A stretch of DNA of 64,000 nucleotides from Sphingobacterium psychroaquaticum (GTDB taxonomy: Bacteria > Bacteroidota > Bacteroidia > Sphingobacteriales > Sphingobacteriaceae), in the NCBI RefSeq assembly GCF_900177625.1, contig NZ_FXAU01000007.1, forward strand, positions 124,729-188,728, read 5' to 3'. Position numbers and translations under genes: made by a program. The first letter of the stretch is position 1. Each line of letters begins with the position of its first letter. Of the stretch, positions 16,742 to 25,135 are shown piece by piece. Below the pieces are notes generated by a model. The model searched no databases, was not told where the DNA came from, and was given only the letters and a program-made list of their open reading frames with translations.

Positions 16742-18247
16742 ATGTGGTATATAATTTTTGCGCTATTGATTGCTCTATCCATTTACGGATTGTGGCTGTT
16801 ATTTAAGAAAGCAGGAAAACAAGGATGGGAGGCCATCGTGCCTTTTTATCGGGAGTATGTAATGGCGCAATTGACTGCGCGTCCGACTTGGTGGGTATTC
16901 CTTTTATTGGTACCTATCGTCAATATTTTTATTTTTTATGGGTTGTACCTGGATTTTCTTAAATGTTTTGGTAAGAGAAGATTCTGGGAAACAGCTGTTG
17001 CTGTTTTGTTTCCGTTCATCTTTTTACCGCTATGGGGTAGAGATCCACAGGTGAAGTATTTGGGACAGTCGCATACTGAAGAATTTAAAAAGAAATATCC
17101 CTATCATAAAAGTGTTGCACGGGAATGGGCCGATGCCATTATTTTCGCAACCGTTGCTGCTTCTTTAATTCGTGGTTTCTTGATTGAAGCCTATATGATT
17201 CCGACGGGATCGATGGAGCGTAGCTTATTGATCGGTGATTTTCTTTTTGTGAGTAAATTGAATTATGGACCGCGGGTGCCCATGACGCCGTTGGCGTTTC
17301 CTTTTGCGCATCATACGATGCCGCTAACAGGAGGAAAGGCTTATTCTGAGTTAATTAAATTAGATTATAAGCGATTGCCTGGTTTTCAGGAAATAAAACG
17401 AAACGACGTTGTGGTCTTTAACTTTCCAGCTGGAGATACCGTAATTTTAGAATACCAAGATCAGACATATGCCGATGTGGTACGCAGTATTGGTAAAGAG
17501 GCGGTTGACCGTCAGTTTACGGTAGTTACTCGTCCTATTGATAAGCGTGAGAACTACATTAAGCGTTGCGTAGGCTTACCTGGTGATAAAATTGAAATGG
17601 AAGGGGCAAAGTTGATTGTAAATGGCAAGCCAGGCTTTGTGCCACCAGAAATGCAGATGGACTACTTTGTGTATACTGATGAATCAGGCTTAAGCCAGGA
17701 AAAGATATTGGAATTACGCTTAGAAACTCGCCCAACGAATCAACCGAACGTTTTTCAGATGTTTATGACAGAAGACGAAGCAGCGATTGTGAAGGGGTGG
17801 AGTAATGTCAAAGCGGTTGAGATAGGGATTTTGCCGAAGGGTGAAGCGACGGGAGACACCTATCCACATGATCCACATTACGCGAATTGGAACTTTGATA
17901 ATTTTGGTCCCATTACCATTCCTGCAAAAGGTTGGATGGTTGCTTTGGACTCGCTGACCGTGCCGATGTATGTGCGTGCGATCCGGGATTATGAAGGAAA
18001 TAAATTTGAAAAGAGAGCGGATGGTTATTATGTGAATGGGCAGAAGGCAACAAGCTATACCTTTAAACAAAACTATTACTGGATGATGGGAGATAATAGA
18101 CACAACTCACTAGACTCTCGGGCTTGGGGTTTTGTCCCAGAAGATCATATCGTTGGTAAGGCGTTGTTTACCTGGTTAAGTTATGATGAACAAGGGTCGT
18201 TCCTGTCAAAAATACGTTGGAATAGAATCTTTAAAGGGATAAAATAA
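16742..18247 (+). CDS. lepB: Signal peptidase I
   Basis: The ATG at 16742 is preferred to a TTG two codons earlier, giving 501 residues, much longer than the E. coli enzyme but usual in Bacteroidota. N-terminal membrane helices span about residues 1-20 and 45-100. The catalytic Ser157 lies in MIPTGSMERSLL, the lysine general base in the YIKRCVGLPGD motif, and box E is GDNRHNSLDSRAWG near the C terminus. A long insertion lies between the Lys and box E. It cleaves signal peptides of exported proteins. It is the last gene of the par-dap operon and ends at a strong terminator. Confidence 0.96.
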   Translation: MWYIIFALLIALSIYGLWLLFKKAGKQGWEAIVPFYREYVMAQLTARPTWWVFLLLVPIVNIFIFYGLYLDFLKCFGKRRFWETAVAVLFPFIFLPLWGRDPQVKYLGQSHTEEFKKKYPYHKSVAREWADAIIFATVAASLIRGFLIEAYMIPTGSMERSLLIGDFLFVSKLNYGPRVPMTPLAFPFAHHTMPLTGGKAYSELIKLDYKRLPGFQEIKRNDVVVFNFPAGDTVILEYQDQTYADVVRSIGKEAVDRQFTVVTRPIDKRENYIKRCVGLPGDKIEMEGAKLIVNGKPGFVPPEMQMDYFVYTDESGLSQEKILELRLETRPTNQPNVFQMFMTEDEAAIVKGWSNVKAVEIGILPKGEATGDTYPHDPHYANWNFDNFGPITIPAKGWMVALDSLTVPMYVRAIRDYEGNKFEKRADGYYVNGQKATSYTFKQNYYWMMGDNRHNSLDSRAWGFVPEDHIVGKALFTWLSYDEQGSFLSKIRWNRIFKGIK

Positions 18248-18283
18248 AAAAAGAGGAGCTTTATAAGAAGCTCCTCTTTTTTT
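18246..18283. terminator. Bidirectional terminator between lepB and pdxJ
   Basis: AAAAAAGAGGAGCTT pairs with AAGCTCCTCTTTTTT around a short loop; A and T runs on both sides let it serve both convergent genes. Confidence 0.9.
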
Positions 18284-19001
18284 ATGCTCTTAGCGCAGCT
18301 AAGTAGCGTTTTATAGTTTCTTCTAGGCCTAAGTAGAGCGCGTCCGCGATAAGGGCATGTCCGATGCTGACTTCCAATAATCCGGGGATGTGTTCATTAA
18401 AATATTTTAGGTTGTTGAGGTCTAGATCGTGTCCTGCATTTAGACCAAGACCGACCTCTTGCGCTTTCTTGGCGGCTTGAAAGTAAGGGGAAATAGCTTT
18501 CTCGCTATCGAACCCAAAGGATGCTGCATAGGCTTCTGTATACAGTTCTATTCGGTCGGTGCCTGTCTCTGCTGCTGCTTCTACCATATCGATATCGGGA
18601 TCGACAAAAATAGAGACACGAATGCCTTGATCCTTGAAGAGCTTAACCATGTCTTTTAGGTAATCGCGGTGCTGGACGGTATCCCAACCGTGGTTAGATG
18701 TGATCTGTCCTAAGGCATCAGGAACTAAGGTAACCTGTGTTGGTTTGTTCGCTACTACCAGGTCGATAAATTTTTGCTCCTGGCAATTTCCTTCTATATT
18801 GAATTCGGTGGCAATCTCTGCTTTTAGATCATACACATCTTGATAACGGATATGGCGTTCGTCAGGACGTGGATGTACCGTAATCCCTTCGGCACCGAAG
18901 CGTTCGCACGCGAGCGCAGCAGCGACTACGTTGGGAACATTACCGCCTCTTGAGTTGCGTAGAGTCGCAATCTTGTTAATATTAACGGATAGTTTTGTCA
19001 T
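18282..19001 (-). CDS. pdxJ: Pyridoxine 5'-phosphate synthase
   Basis: The start at 19001 ([19 protein letters not shown]) gives 239 residues, the family length. It condenses 1-deoxy-D-xylulose 5-phosphate with 3-amino-2-oxopropyl phosphate to make pyridoxine phosphate. Visible signatures are the [15 protein letters not shown] terminus, [12 protein letters not shown], and [12 protein letters not shown] near the C terminus. It is divergent from cdaA with only 75 bases between the start codons, and its TACCTTTG box lies inside that spacer. Fold-type II PLP enzymes and GcvP in the window need its product. Confidence 0.96.
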   Translation of the reverse strand: MTKLSVNINKIATLRNSRGGNVPNVVAAALACERFGAEGITVHPRPDERHIRYQDVYDLKAEIATEFNIEGNCQEQKFIDLVVANKPTQVTLVPDALGQITSNHGWDTVQHRDYLKDMVKLFKDQGIRVSIFVDPDIDMVEAAAETGTDRIELYTEAYAASFGFDSEKAISPYFQAAKKAQEVGLGLNAGHDLDLNNLKYFNEHIPGLLEVSIGHALIADALYLGLEETIKRYLAALRA

Positions 19002-19022
19002 AATGATCTTTCTTGTTCTATG

Positions 19023-19030
19023 CAAAGGTA
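19023..19030 (-). promoter_or_regulatory. -7 box of pdxJ
   Basis: On the minus strand the sequence reads TACCTTTG (TAnnTTTG), placing the start of transcription near 19018 and a leader of about 17 bases. Confidence 0.5.
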
Positions 19031-19076
19031 TTTATTTTTTTGTGTTAATAATTTTCCTAAATTGCATAACATACAC

Positions 19077-19871
19077 ATGGGAGGCTTCGATCTAGATATT
19101 CTGAGTGGGTTTCGATTGTTAGATATTATCGACATTCTACTGGTTGCCATTATCATCTATTACGTATATAGTTTGATAAAGGGTACTATTGCGGTTAATA
19201 TTTTGATTGGTGTGATGCTTTTCTACGGTGTTTATCTGGTGGTTAAGCAGATGGAGATGCGGCTGTTAACCGAAATATTTGGCGGCTTTATCTCGGTCGG
19301 TTCAATTGCACTTATAGTTGTCTTTCAACAAGAAATACGACGATTCCTTATTCATATCGGAAAAAATATATCCCTTCGGCGAAAGAAGTTTTTTTGGTCG
19401 TTCTTGGGCAATAAAAAAACAACACAGGTTGATAACTCAGAACATCTAAAACCTATTGTGGAGGCGTGCCGTAGTATGTCTAAATCGCGGACAGGAGCTT
19501 TGTTGGTGTTTTCTCGTTACTTTGATGAAGAATATTATCAGTCCAGTGGAGAGTATATTGATGCGCCTGTTTCTAAACGCTTGTTAGAAACGATTTTCTT
19601 TAAAAATAGCCCGTTACACGATGGTGCTGTTGTAATTGTCGATTTTCGTATAATGACGGCAAGCAGTGTGCTTCCGTTATCGGATAGTGAGGATCTGCCA
19701 CCACAATTTGGACTTCGTCATCGCGCTGCTATTGGAGTGACAGAGGTTTCGGAGGCGATAGCCGTTATTGTTTCGGAAGAAACGGGTGAGATCTCTTTGG
19801 CGAAGGATGGAAATGTGAATATGAATCTTTCTCCAGAGGAGTTGGAGAAAATTCTTAGGGAAGAATTATAG
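19077..19871 (+). CDS. cdaA: Diadenylate cyclase (c-di-AMP synthase)
   Basis: The start at 19077 (MGGFDLDILSGFRLLDIIDI) gives 264 residues; 19 extra upstream codons are rejected because they would overlap the pdxJ promoter and lack family character. Three N-terminal membrane helices (about 14-90) are followed by a DisA_N cyclase domain with LHDGAVVI (DGA motif) and GLRHRAAIG (RHR motif). It makes c-di-AMP from two ATP at the inner membrane; this nucleotide usually controls osmolyte and wall homeostasis. Confidence 0.94.
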   Translation: MGGFDLDILSGFRLLDIIDILLVAIIIYYVYSLIKGTIAVNILIGVMLFYGVYLVVKQMEMRLLTEIFGGFISVGSIALIVVFQQEIRRFLIHIGKNISLRRKKFFWSFLGNKKTTQVDNSEHLKPIVEACRSMSKSRTGALLVFSRYFDEEYYQSSGEYIDAPVSKRLLETIFFKNSPLHDGAVVIVDFRIMTASSVLPLSDSEDLPPQFGLRHRAAIGVTEVSEAIAVIVSEETGEISLAKDGNVNMNLSPEELEKILREEL

Positions 19872-19986
19872 TTTCTTGTATTTAATTCGATATCTTAATC
19901 CTTCTATCGAATTTTGTTTACCACTTCTTTTTATTGTTCGAATGTTTACGTAAATTTAATGCAGTATAAACCTTAAATTTTTGGCT

Positions 19987-20892
19987 ATGCATTTCGATGA
20001 GCAAAAACCATTAGATATTGTGTTGAACGATTTGTTTGATCATTACCGTGATCATGTCGTTGATGTATCGAAAATTACAAACAGTTTACTGGAGAAGAAC
20101 GTTATTGCCTCGCAAGCGGATATTGTAAACGATCACATCGCTTTTCGTACGTTAGGTGTTCCGCACTTGGGCATTCAGTCGTTTGAGAAGATATTCCTGG
20201 AATATGGCTATACCCGAAAGGATTATTATTATTTTGAAGGGAAGAAGTTGAATGCGTACTGGTATGCTCCACCCTCGACGGATTATCCGCGTATTTTTGT
20301 TTCGGAATTGGTTGTTTCTGCGTTGAGTGAAGAGGCTCAAGCTATTGTTCATAGGTATACCGATAAGATAACGAGTGACCCGGTGGACGCACTAAACCTG
20401 AAAGATGGGCAGCAGGCTGCGAATTTCTTGCAGAAGCCGTTGTGGGAGTTACCGACTTCGGTCGAGTATCAACGCTTGTTGGAGGAGAGCGAGTATGCGG
20501 CGTGGGTTATCTTCAATCGGTATTACTTGAATCATTATACCATCAGTATCCACGAGCTACCGGATGGTTATAACACGATAGAGGAGTTCAATGCTTTTCT
20601 GGAGGGTATTGGGATCGCGCTAAATACTTCGGGCGGAAAGATCAAGACAAGTGGAGATGGGTTGTTGCGGCAGAGCAGCACGGTGTCCGCTTTATATGAC
20701 GCAACGTTTTCGGATGGTAAAACATTGAAGATCGCAGGGAGTTATGTGGAGTTTGCTGAACGGGGGGTATTACCTGCTTTTGCTGATGTGCCGCGTGAGG
20801 AGCTGCGGGCGAAGCATCGCCGGGATGGCTTTGAAACGGATAATGCGGATAAGATTTTTGAAAGTACATATACGTCGCAGATCGGGAAGTAA
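19987..20892 (+). CDS. 2-oxoadipate dioxygenase/decarboxylase-like protein (DUF1338)
   Basis: The ATG at 19987 gives 301 residues (a TTG two codons earlier opens the same frame). It matches DUF1338: the metal-binding DHIAFRT motif near residues 46-53, HYTISIHELPDG near 180-191 with the second His, and YVEFAERG near the end with the metal-binding Glu. Characterised members (HglS, YdcJ) use Fe(II) and oxygen to turn 2-oxoadipate into D-2-hydroxyglutarate in lysine breakdown. The gene downstream encodes a dehydrogenase suited to that product. The function here is inferred from family and context. Confidence 0.85.
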   Translation: MHFDEQKPLDIVLNDLFDHYRDHVVDVSKITNSLLEKNVIASQADIVNDHIAFRTLGVPHLGIQSFEKIFLEYGYTRKDYYYFEGKKLNAYWYAPPSTDYPRIFVSELVVSALSEEAQAIVHRYTDKITSDPVDALNLKDGQQAANFLQKPLWELPTSVEYQRLLEESEYAAWVIFNRYYLNHYTISIHELPDGYNTIEEFNAFLEGIGIALNTSGGKIKTSGDGLLRQSSTVSALYDATFSDGKTLKIAGSYVEFAERGVLPAFADVPREELRAKHRRDGFETDNADKIFESTYTSQIGK

Positions 20893-20898
20893 CCTTTT

Positions 20899-21114
20899 CG
20901 TCATTCCGAATGAGGTTACGAGTAGGAATCTCTAAATAAACAGATATAGTGTTTAGATGTCTCCTGTCGTCGGCATGACGGAGTAAGGGGAAACGGATAA
21001 CGGTGTAAAGTGAACTGGATAACGGTGCAGAGAAAAGAGTATCACGGGACAAAGAAAAGAGCATGACGGTGTAACCTTTTTCGTCATTCCGAGCGTGGTT
21101 AGGAGGAGGAATCC
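20899..21114. repeat. CGTCATTCCGA-family repeat unit plus solitary half, with short purine-rich repeats between
   Basis: H1 starts at 20899 (CGTCATTCCGAATGAGG...) and H2 runs 20952-20981 (TTTAGATGTCTCC...CATGACGG), giving an imperfect palindrome with CGTCAT/ATGACG ends. A solitary H1 lies at 21082-21114. Between them GGATAACGGTG occurs at 20995-21005 and 21017-21027, and GAAAAGAG variants follow. The same halves occur near 10.0-10.2 kb. Confidence 0.7.
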
Positions 21115-21152
21115 ACGGAAAACACTTTGGAGTTCAATATTATTAAGATAAC

Positions 21153-24077
21153 ATGGATGAATTACTGCTGAAGCAACTGGCAGCGATCTTAGAGGGGGAG
21201 TTGTACTGGGATCAGAAGATGCGTATTCTATATGCTACTGATGCTTCGGCTTATCGGGAGTTGCCGCTGGCGGTGGCGATCCCTAGATCGGTTACGGATT
21301 TAAGCAATTTAATCGCTTTTGCGGCGGAACATGGCACATCCTTGATTCCACGTGCTGCTGGAACCTCTTTAGCGGGGCAGGTGGTTGGGCATGGCATTGT
21401 CGTGGATATTTCACGCCATTTTACGGATATCTTGGAGCTGAATGCCGCTGAGAAATGGGTGCGTGTGCAGCCGGGAGTTATTCGGGATGAGCTGAATACA
21501 TTCCTTCAGCCGCATGGTCTGTATTTCGGTCCTGAAACATCAACGGCTAACCGTGCTATGATTGGTGGCATGGTTGGTAATAATTCTTGCGGATCAAATT
21601 CATTGATCTATCGAAGCACCCGAGAACATTGTCTGGAGATCGATGCATTGTTAAGCGATGGGTCAGCCGTTACATTTAAAGCATTGTCCTTTGATGCATT
21701 TTGTGAGAAATGTGAACAGCAGGATTTGGAGGGGATGCTTTACCGGGAAATACGTTCGATGCTTGGTGATTACCAGAATCAAGAGCATATACGTCGGGAG
21801 TTTCCAAAGCCCACGATTGATCGTAGAAATACGGGATATGCGCTTGATATGCTCCTTGATAGCGATCCGTTCATGGCGGGTGCAGAACCTTTTAACTTTT
21901 GTAAGTTACTTTGTGGATCGGAAGGAACGCTGGCTTTTATTACCTCCATTAAATTAAATCTTGTTGACCGGCCTGTCAAGCCTTCTGGTTTGTTGTGTAT
22001 CCATTTTGCAGATGTTGCGGAGGCATTAGAAGCGAATCTCATTGCGCTTAAACATAAACCATTGGTCTCTGAACTGATGGACCATTATATTCTGGAATGC
22101 ACCAAAAATAATATACAGCAGGCACGGAACAGCTTTTTTGTGGAAGGTGATCCGGGTGCTATTTTGGTGGTGGAGTATGACGGTGATGATATCGCGGATA
22201 TCAAGCGTAAGGTTGCACTGGTGGAGGCTGACATGCGTGCAGGGGGGCTTGGTTATTCTTTTCCGCTGGTGTTGGGATCAGATAAAAAGCGTGTTTGGGA
22301 TTTACGAAAAGCAGGGCTTGGCTTACTAAGCAATACGCCAGGGGATAATAAACCGGTGGCTGTTATTGAAGATACGGCGGTTGATGTGCGCGATCTACCA
22401 GCTTATATTGCCGAGTTTAATAAAATCCTTGCGGAGCAAGGTCTTTACTCGGTACATTATGCCCATGCGGCCACAGGAGAGTTGCATTTAAGACCTATTA
22501 TCAACCTAAAAACAAAAGAAGGGAATGCACAGTTCCGGTTGGTTGCTACGCAAATTGCACAGCTCGTGAAGCGGTACGGTGGTTCCTTGAGTGGGGAGCA
22601 TGGTGACGGACGCTTACGGGGTGAATTTATTGCGCTGATGTTGGGCGAACACAACTATAAGCTATTAAAAGATATTAAGAGAACATGGGATCCAAAGGGA
22701 ATCTTTAATCCTGGAAAAATTGTCGATACGGCACCGATGAATAGTTCGCTACGGTATGATCCGGAGAAACCGGCCAAAGCGATAAAATCCGTTTTTCGGT
22801 ATAACGGACAAAGTATTTTGCAACACGCAGAGCAATGTAATGGCTCGGGTGACTGTCGGAAAACGGAGCTTTCCGGAGGTACAATGTGTCCGTCGTATAT
22901 GGCAACGCGGAATGAGCAGGATACGACGCGTGCCCGCGCCAATATGTTACGGGAGATGCTTACTACCTCGACGGAGCGCAACCCGTTTGACCATGAGGAG
23001 ATCAAAGAGGTGATGGACTTATGCTTGAGCTGTAAGGGATGTAAATCGGAATGCCCGTCCAGCGTCGATATGGCTAAGTTGAAAGCTGATTTTCTACAGG
23101 CTTACTACGATAGTAACGGTGTCCCTTTTCGCTCGTGGATGATCGGCCATGTGGATCAGATGACAAAGTTAGTGTCCCACTTCCCGAAGCTATATAACTG
23201 GGCTGTTGGAAATAGTTGGACGAGTGGGGTTATGAAACGAATACTTGGTTTCGCTTCGGAGCGTTCGATTCCTACTGTTGGAGAAGTGTCATTGCGTAAA
23301 TGGTTTACCGATCGAGCTCAGTTAAATTCCCGAGATAAACCAAACCGTCAGGTCTACTTTTTTTTCGATGAGTTTACGAATTACAATGATGTAGAGGTTG
23401 GAAAAAAGGCTATCCTTTTACTGGAACGCTTGGGGTATCAGGTGTTGAATGTGCCACACGCTTTTAGTGGTAGAGGGTTGCTGTCAAAAGGTTTTTTGCG
23501 CGAGGCAAGAAAGTTGGCGAAGGCGAATGTTCGTCGGTTTGCGAAATTGCTGAACGAGGAGGTTTGCCTGGTTGCTGTAGAACCATCCACGATACTTACC
23601 TTTCGGGATGAGTACGTGGATCTGGTGCAGGAGGATTTAATCGAGGAGGCGAAGTATACAGCAAAGTATGCGTTGACCATCGAGGAGTTCCTGTTGCGTG
23701 AGAAGCGCGCTGGCCGGATAGGTCCGGAGCAGTTTACAAACCAAGAGAAAGAGGTTCTTTTGCATACGCACTGCCAACAGAAGGCTTGGGGCTTGCAGCC
23801 GACCGTTGCGGAGGTTTTAGCTGTGCCAAGTGGCTATTCTGTTAAAAATATTCCATCTGGCTGTTGTGGTATGGCGGGGTCTTTTGGGTACGAAGAAGAG
23901 CACTATAAAATATCTCAGGACATAGGTGAACTGGTATTGTTCCCTGCAATTCGAGCGAAGGCAGAAGGTGTTGTGGTGGCTGCGCCGGGTGCATCGTGTC
24001 GCCATCAGATTCAGGATGGCGTACAGGAGCGTGCTTATCACCCTGTCGAGATTTTATATGACGCACTGAAGACGTAA
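21153..24077 (+). CDS. FAD-binding and 4Fe-4S dehydrogenase, YdiJ-like (candidate D-2-hydroxyglutarate dehydrogenase)
   Basis: A 974-residue three-part flavoenzyme. Residues about 20-240 form the FAD_binding_4 domain (PRAAGTSLAGQVVG, GGMVGNNSCGSNS), and about 280-530 the FAD-oxidase C-terminal domain (SGEHGDGRLRGEF near its end). Residues about 545-660 carry an iron-sulfur region with CLSCKGCKSECP, and a C-terminal Cys-rich half contains HTHCQQKAWG and SGCCGMAGSFG. This order matches YdiJ-type proteins and glycolate/D-lactate dehydrogenases. Electrons from a D-2-hydroxy acid would pass via FAD and Fe-S to the respiratory chain. Its neighbour makes D-2-hydroxyglutarate, which favours that substrate; D-lactate remains possible. 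Confidence 0.85.
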   Translation: MDELLLKQLAAILEGELYWDQKMRILYATDASAYRELPLAVAIPRSVTDLSNLIAFAAEHGTSLIPRAAGTSLAGQVVGHGIVVDISRHFTDILELNAAEKWVRVQPGVIRDELNTFLQPHGLYFGPETSTANRAMIGGMVGNNSCGSNSLIYRSTREHCLEIDALLSDGSAVTFKALSFDAFCEKCEQQDLEGMLYREIRSMLGDYQNQEHIRREFPKPTIDRRNTGYALDMLLDSDPFMAGAEPFNFCKLLCGSEGTLAFITSIKLNLVDRPVKPSGLLCIHFADVAEALEANLIALKHKPLVSELMDHYILECTKNNIQQARNSFFVEGDPGAILVVEYDGDDIADIKRKVALVEADMRAGGLGYSFPLVLGSDKKRVWDLRKAGLGLLSNTPGDNKPVAVIEDTAVDVRDLPAYIAEFNKILAEQGLYSVHYAHAATGELHLRPIINLKTKEGNAQFRLVATQIAQLVKRYGGSLSGEHGDGRLRGEFIALMLGEHNYKLLKDIKRTWDPKGIFNPGKIVDTAPMNSSLRYDPEKPAKAIKSVFRYNGQSILQHAEQCNGSGDCRKTELSGGTMCPSYMATRNEQDTTRARANMLREMLTTSTERNPFDHEEIKEVMDLCLSCKGCKSECPSSVDMAKLKADFLQAYYDSNGVPFRSWMIGHVDQMTKLVSHFPKLYNWAVGNSWTSGVMKRILGFASERSIPTVGEVSLRKWFTDRAQLNSRDKPNRQVYFFFDEFTNYNDVEVGKKAILLLERLGYQVLNVPHAFSGRGLLSKGFLREARKLAKANVRRFAKLLNEEVCLVAVEPSTILTFRDEYVDLVQEDLIEEAKYTAKYALTIEEFLLREKRAGRIGPEQFTNQEKEVLLHTHCQQKAWGLQPTVAEVLAVPSGYSVKNIPSGCCGMAGSFGYEEEHYKISQDIGELVLFPAIRAKAEGVVVAAPGASCRHQIQDGVQERAYHPVEILYDALKT

Positions 24078-24112
24078 AAAAGGAGCTCTACATCATGTAG
24101 AGCTCCTTTTTT
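24076..24112. terminator. Perfect bidirectional terminator
   Basis: An 18-base arm (AAAAAAGGAGCTCTACAT) and its exact complement surround a single C, with A and T runs at the two ends. It serves the dehydrogenase on the plus strand and the DUF2911 gene on the minus strand. Confidence 0.92.
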
Positions 24113-24131
24113 AGGATTCGTTTATCAACGA

Positions 24132-24977
24132 TTATTTTTTCGCTTCTGCGATCACTTGTCCATTTAGCTTCACGTATTCCTCGTTGTTTCCAGCTTTTGC
24201 CATCTCTACACCTTCAGTTGCTGTTTTGATAGCGCCGGCTTTGTCACCAGATTTTAACAAGATGCGTGCTCTCCAATATTTGATGTGTGGCGCCTTTGTG
24301 TTGCCTTTATCTGCTTCGTTTGCCCATTCAACGGCTTTCTTGATATCGAGGTCGTTGTTGAAATAGTATTGTGCTGCTTGGAAGTATGGTTTTTTATCTC
24401 CTTTCATTGCCTCCTCAATAGAAGCCATAATCTCTTTGGATTGATCAACGGCAATATGGAATGATACTTTTGCATTTTCCCATGCTAAGCTTAGATCTGC
24501 CCCCTTAGGCGTAACATTTTCAAAAGCCATGGTAAAGGTCTCTACTTTACCATTTACTTTTTGTGCTTTTGCTGTGAAACGCACAAAGTCCTCCGCTTTG
24601 TTGTATTGGTATGCGCCCCATTGTTTTTCGTTCTTTGTTAGGATAATGGTCCAATCTCCTTTGGTCGGGATGGAAAATATTCCGTATGTACCAGCAGGCA
24701 CTTTATTTCCGGCAATCGTTACCTCTTCTTCAAACGTGATCGATGGAATGTTGTTTGCTCCCGTACGCCATACTTCGTCGTAAGGAACCAATCCGCCAAA
24801 GATTACGCGGTTGTTCACATTAGGACGTTGGTAGACTAGCGTTACGTTTTTAATACCTACGCCTTGCTCAATTTTTGTAGTGCTACTTGCTTGTGGAAGT
24901 TTTACTTGCGCATCGACGGTTTGTACCGAAACGAACACAGCAGCGGCACTTAGAAGAGATAAGAATGTCTTTTTCAT
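24132..24977 (-). CDS. Periplasmic DUF2911 protein with TPR-like C-terminal half
   Basis: A 281-residue exported protein: signal peptide residues 1-23, then a DUF2911 domain (about 30-175; YQRPNVNNRVIFGGLVPYDEVWRTGAN and PAGTYGIFSIP are typical). A helical repeat region (about 190-275) resembles TPR units (AAQYYFNNDLDIKKAVEWANEA, KYWRARILLKSGDKAGA). DUF2911 proteins are widespread in Bacteroidota and have no known function. It is transcribed alone between two terminators. Confidence 0.85.
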   Translation of the reverse strand: MKKTFLSLLSAAAVFVSVQTVDAQVKLPQASSTTKIEQGVGIKNVTLVYQRPNVNNRVIFGGLVPYDEVWRTGANNIPSITFEEEVTIAGNKVPAGTYGIFSIPTKGDWTIILTKNEKQWGAYQYNKAEDFVRFTAKAQKVNGKVETFTMAFENVTPKGADLSLAWENAKVSFHIAVDQSKEIMASIEEAMKGDKKPYFQAAQYYFNNDLDIKKAVEWANEADKGNTKAPHIKYWRARILLKSGDKAGAIKTATEGVEMAKAGNNEEYVKLNGQVIAEAKK

Positions 24978-25054
24978 ATTCTGTTTAGTGTTTTATGTGT
25001 TTAAAAATACCCAAAAAAGGGGAATATACAAGGTTGATAAATACATGTTTATGT

Positions 25055-25108
25055 AAAAAAGGAGAAACCCAAAAACCATATTAAGCAAGTTTTTAGATTT
25101 CTCCTTTT
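25055..25108 (-). terminator. Terminator of the sugar MFS gene
   Basis: AAAAGGAGAAA and an inner AAAAAC pair with GTTTTT and TTTCTCCTTTT; on the minus strand the stem ends in a long T run, 28 bases past the MFS stop. Confidence 0.8.
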
Positions 25109-25135
25109 CCTCGATCGAAACTTCGAGATGGATTC

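Noticed and set aside
20642..21064. Open frame of about 140 codons on the minus strand over the end of the DUF1338 gene and the repeats
   Set aside because: It is antisense to a solid gene and runs through the repeat block; composition is Ser/Pro/His-rich and unlike any protein family.
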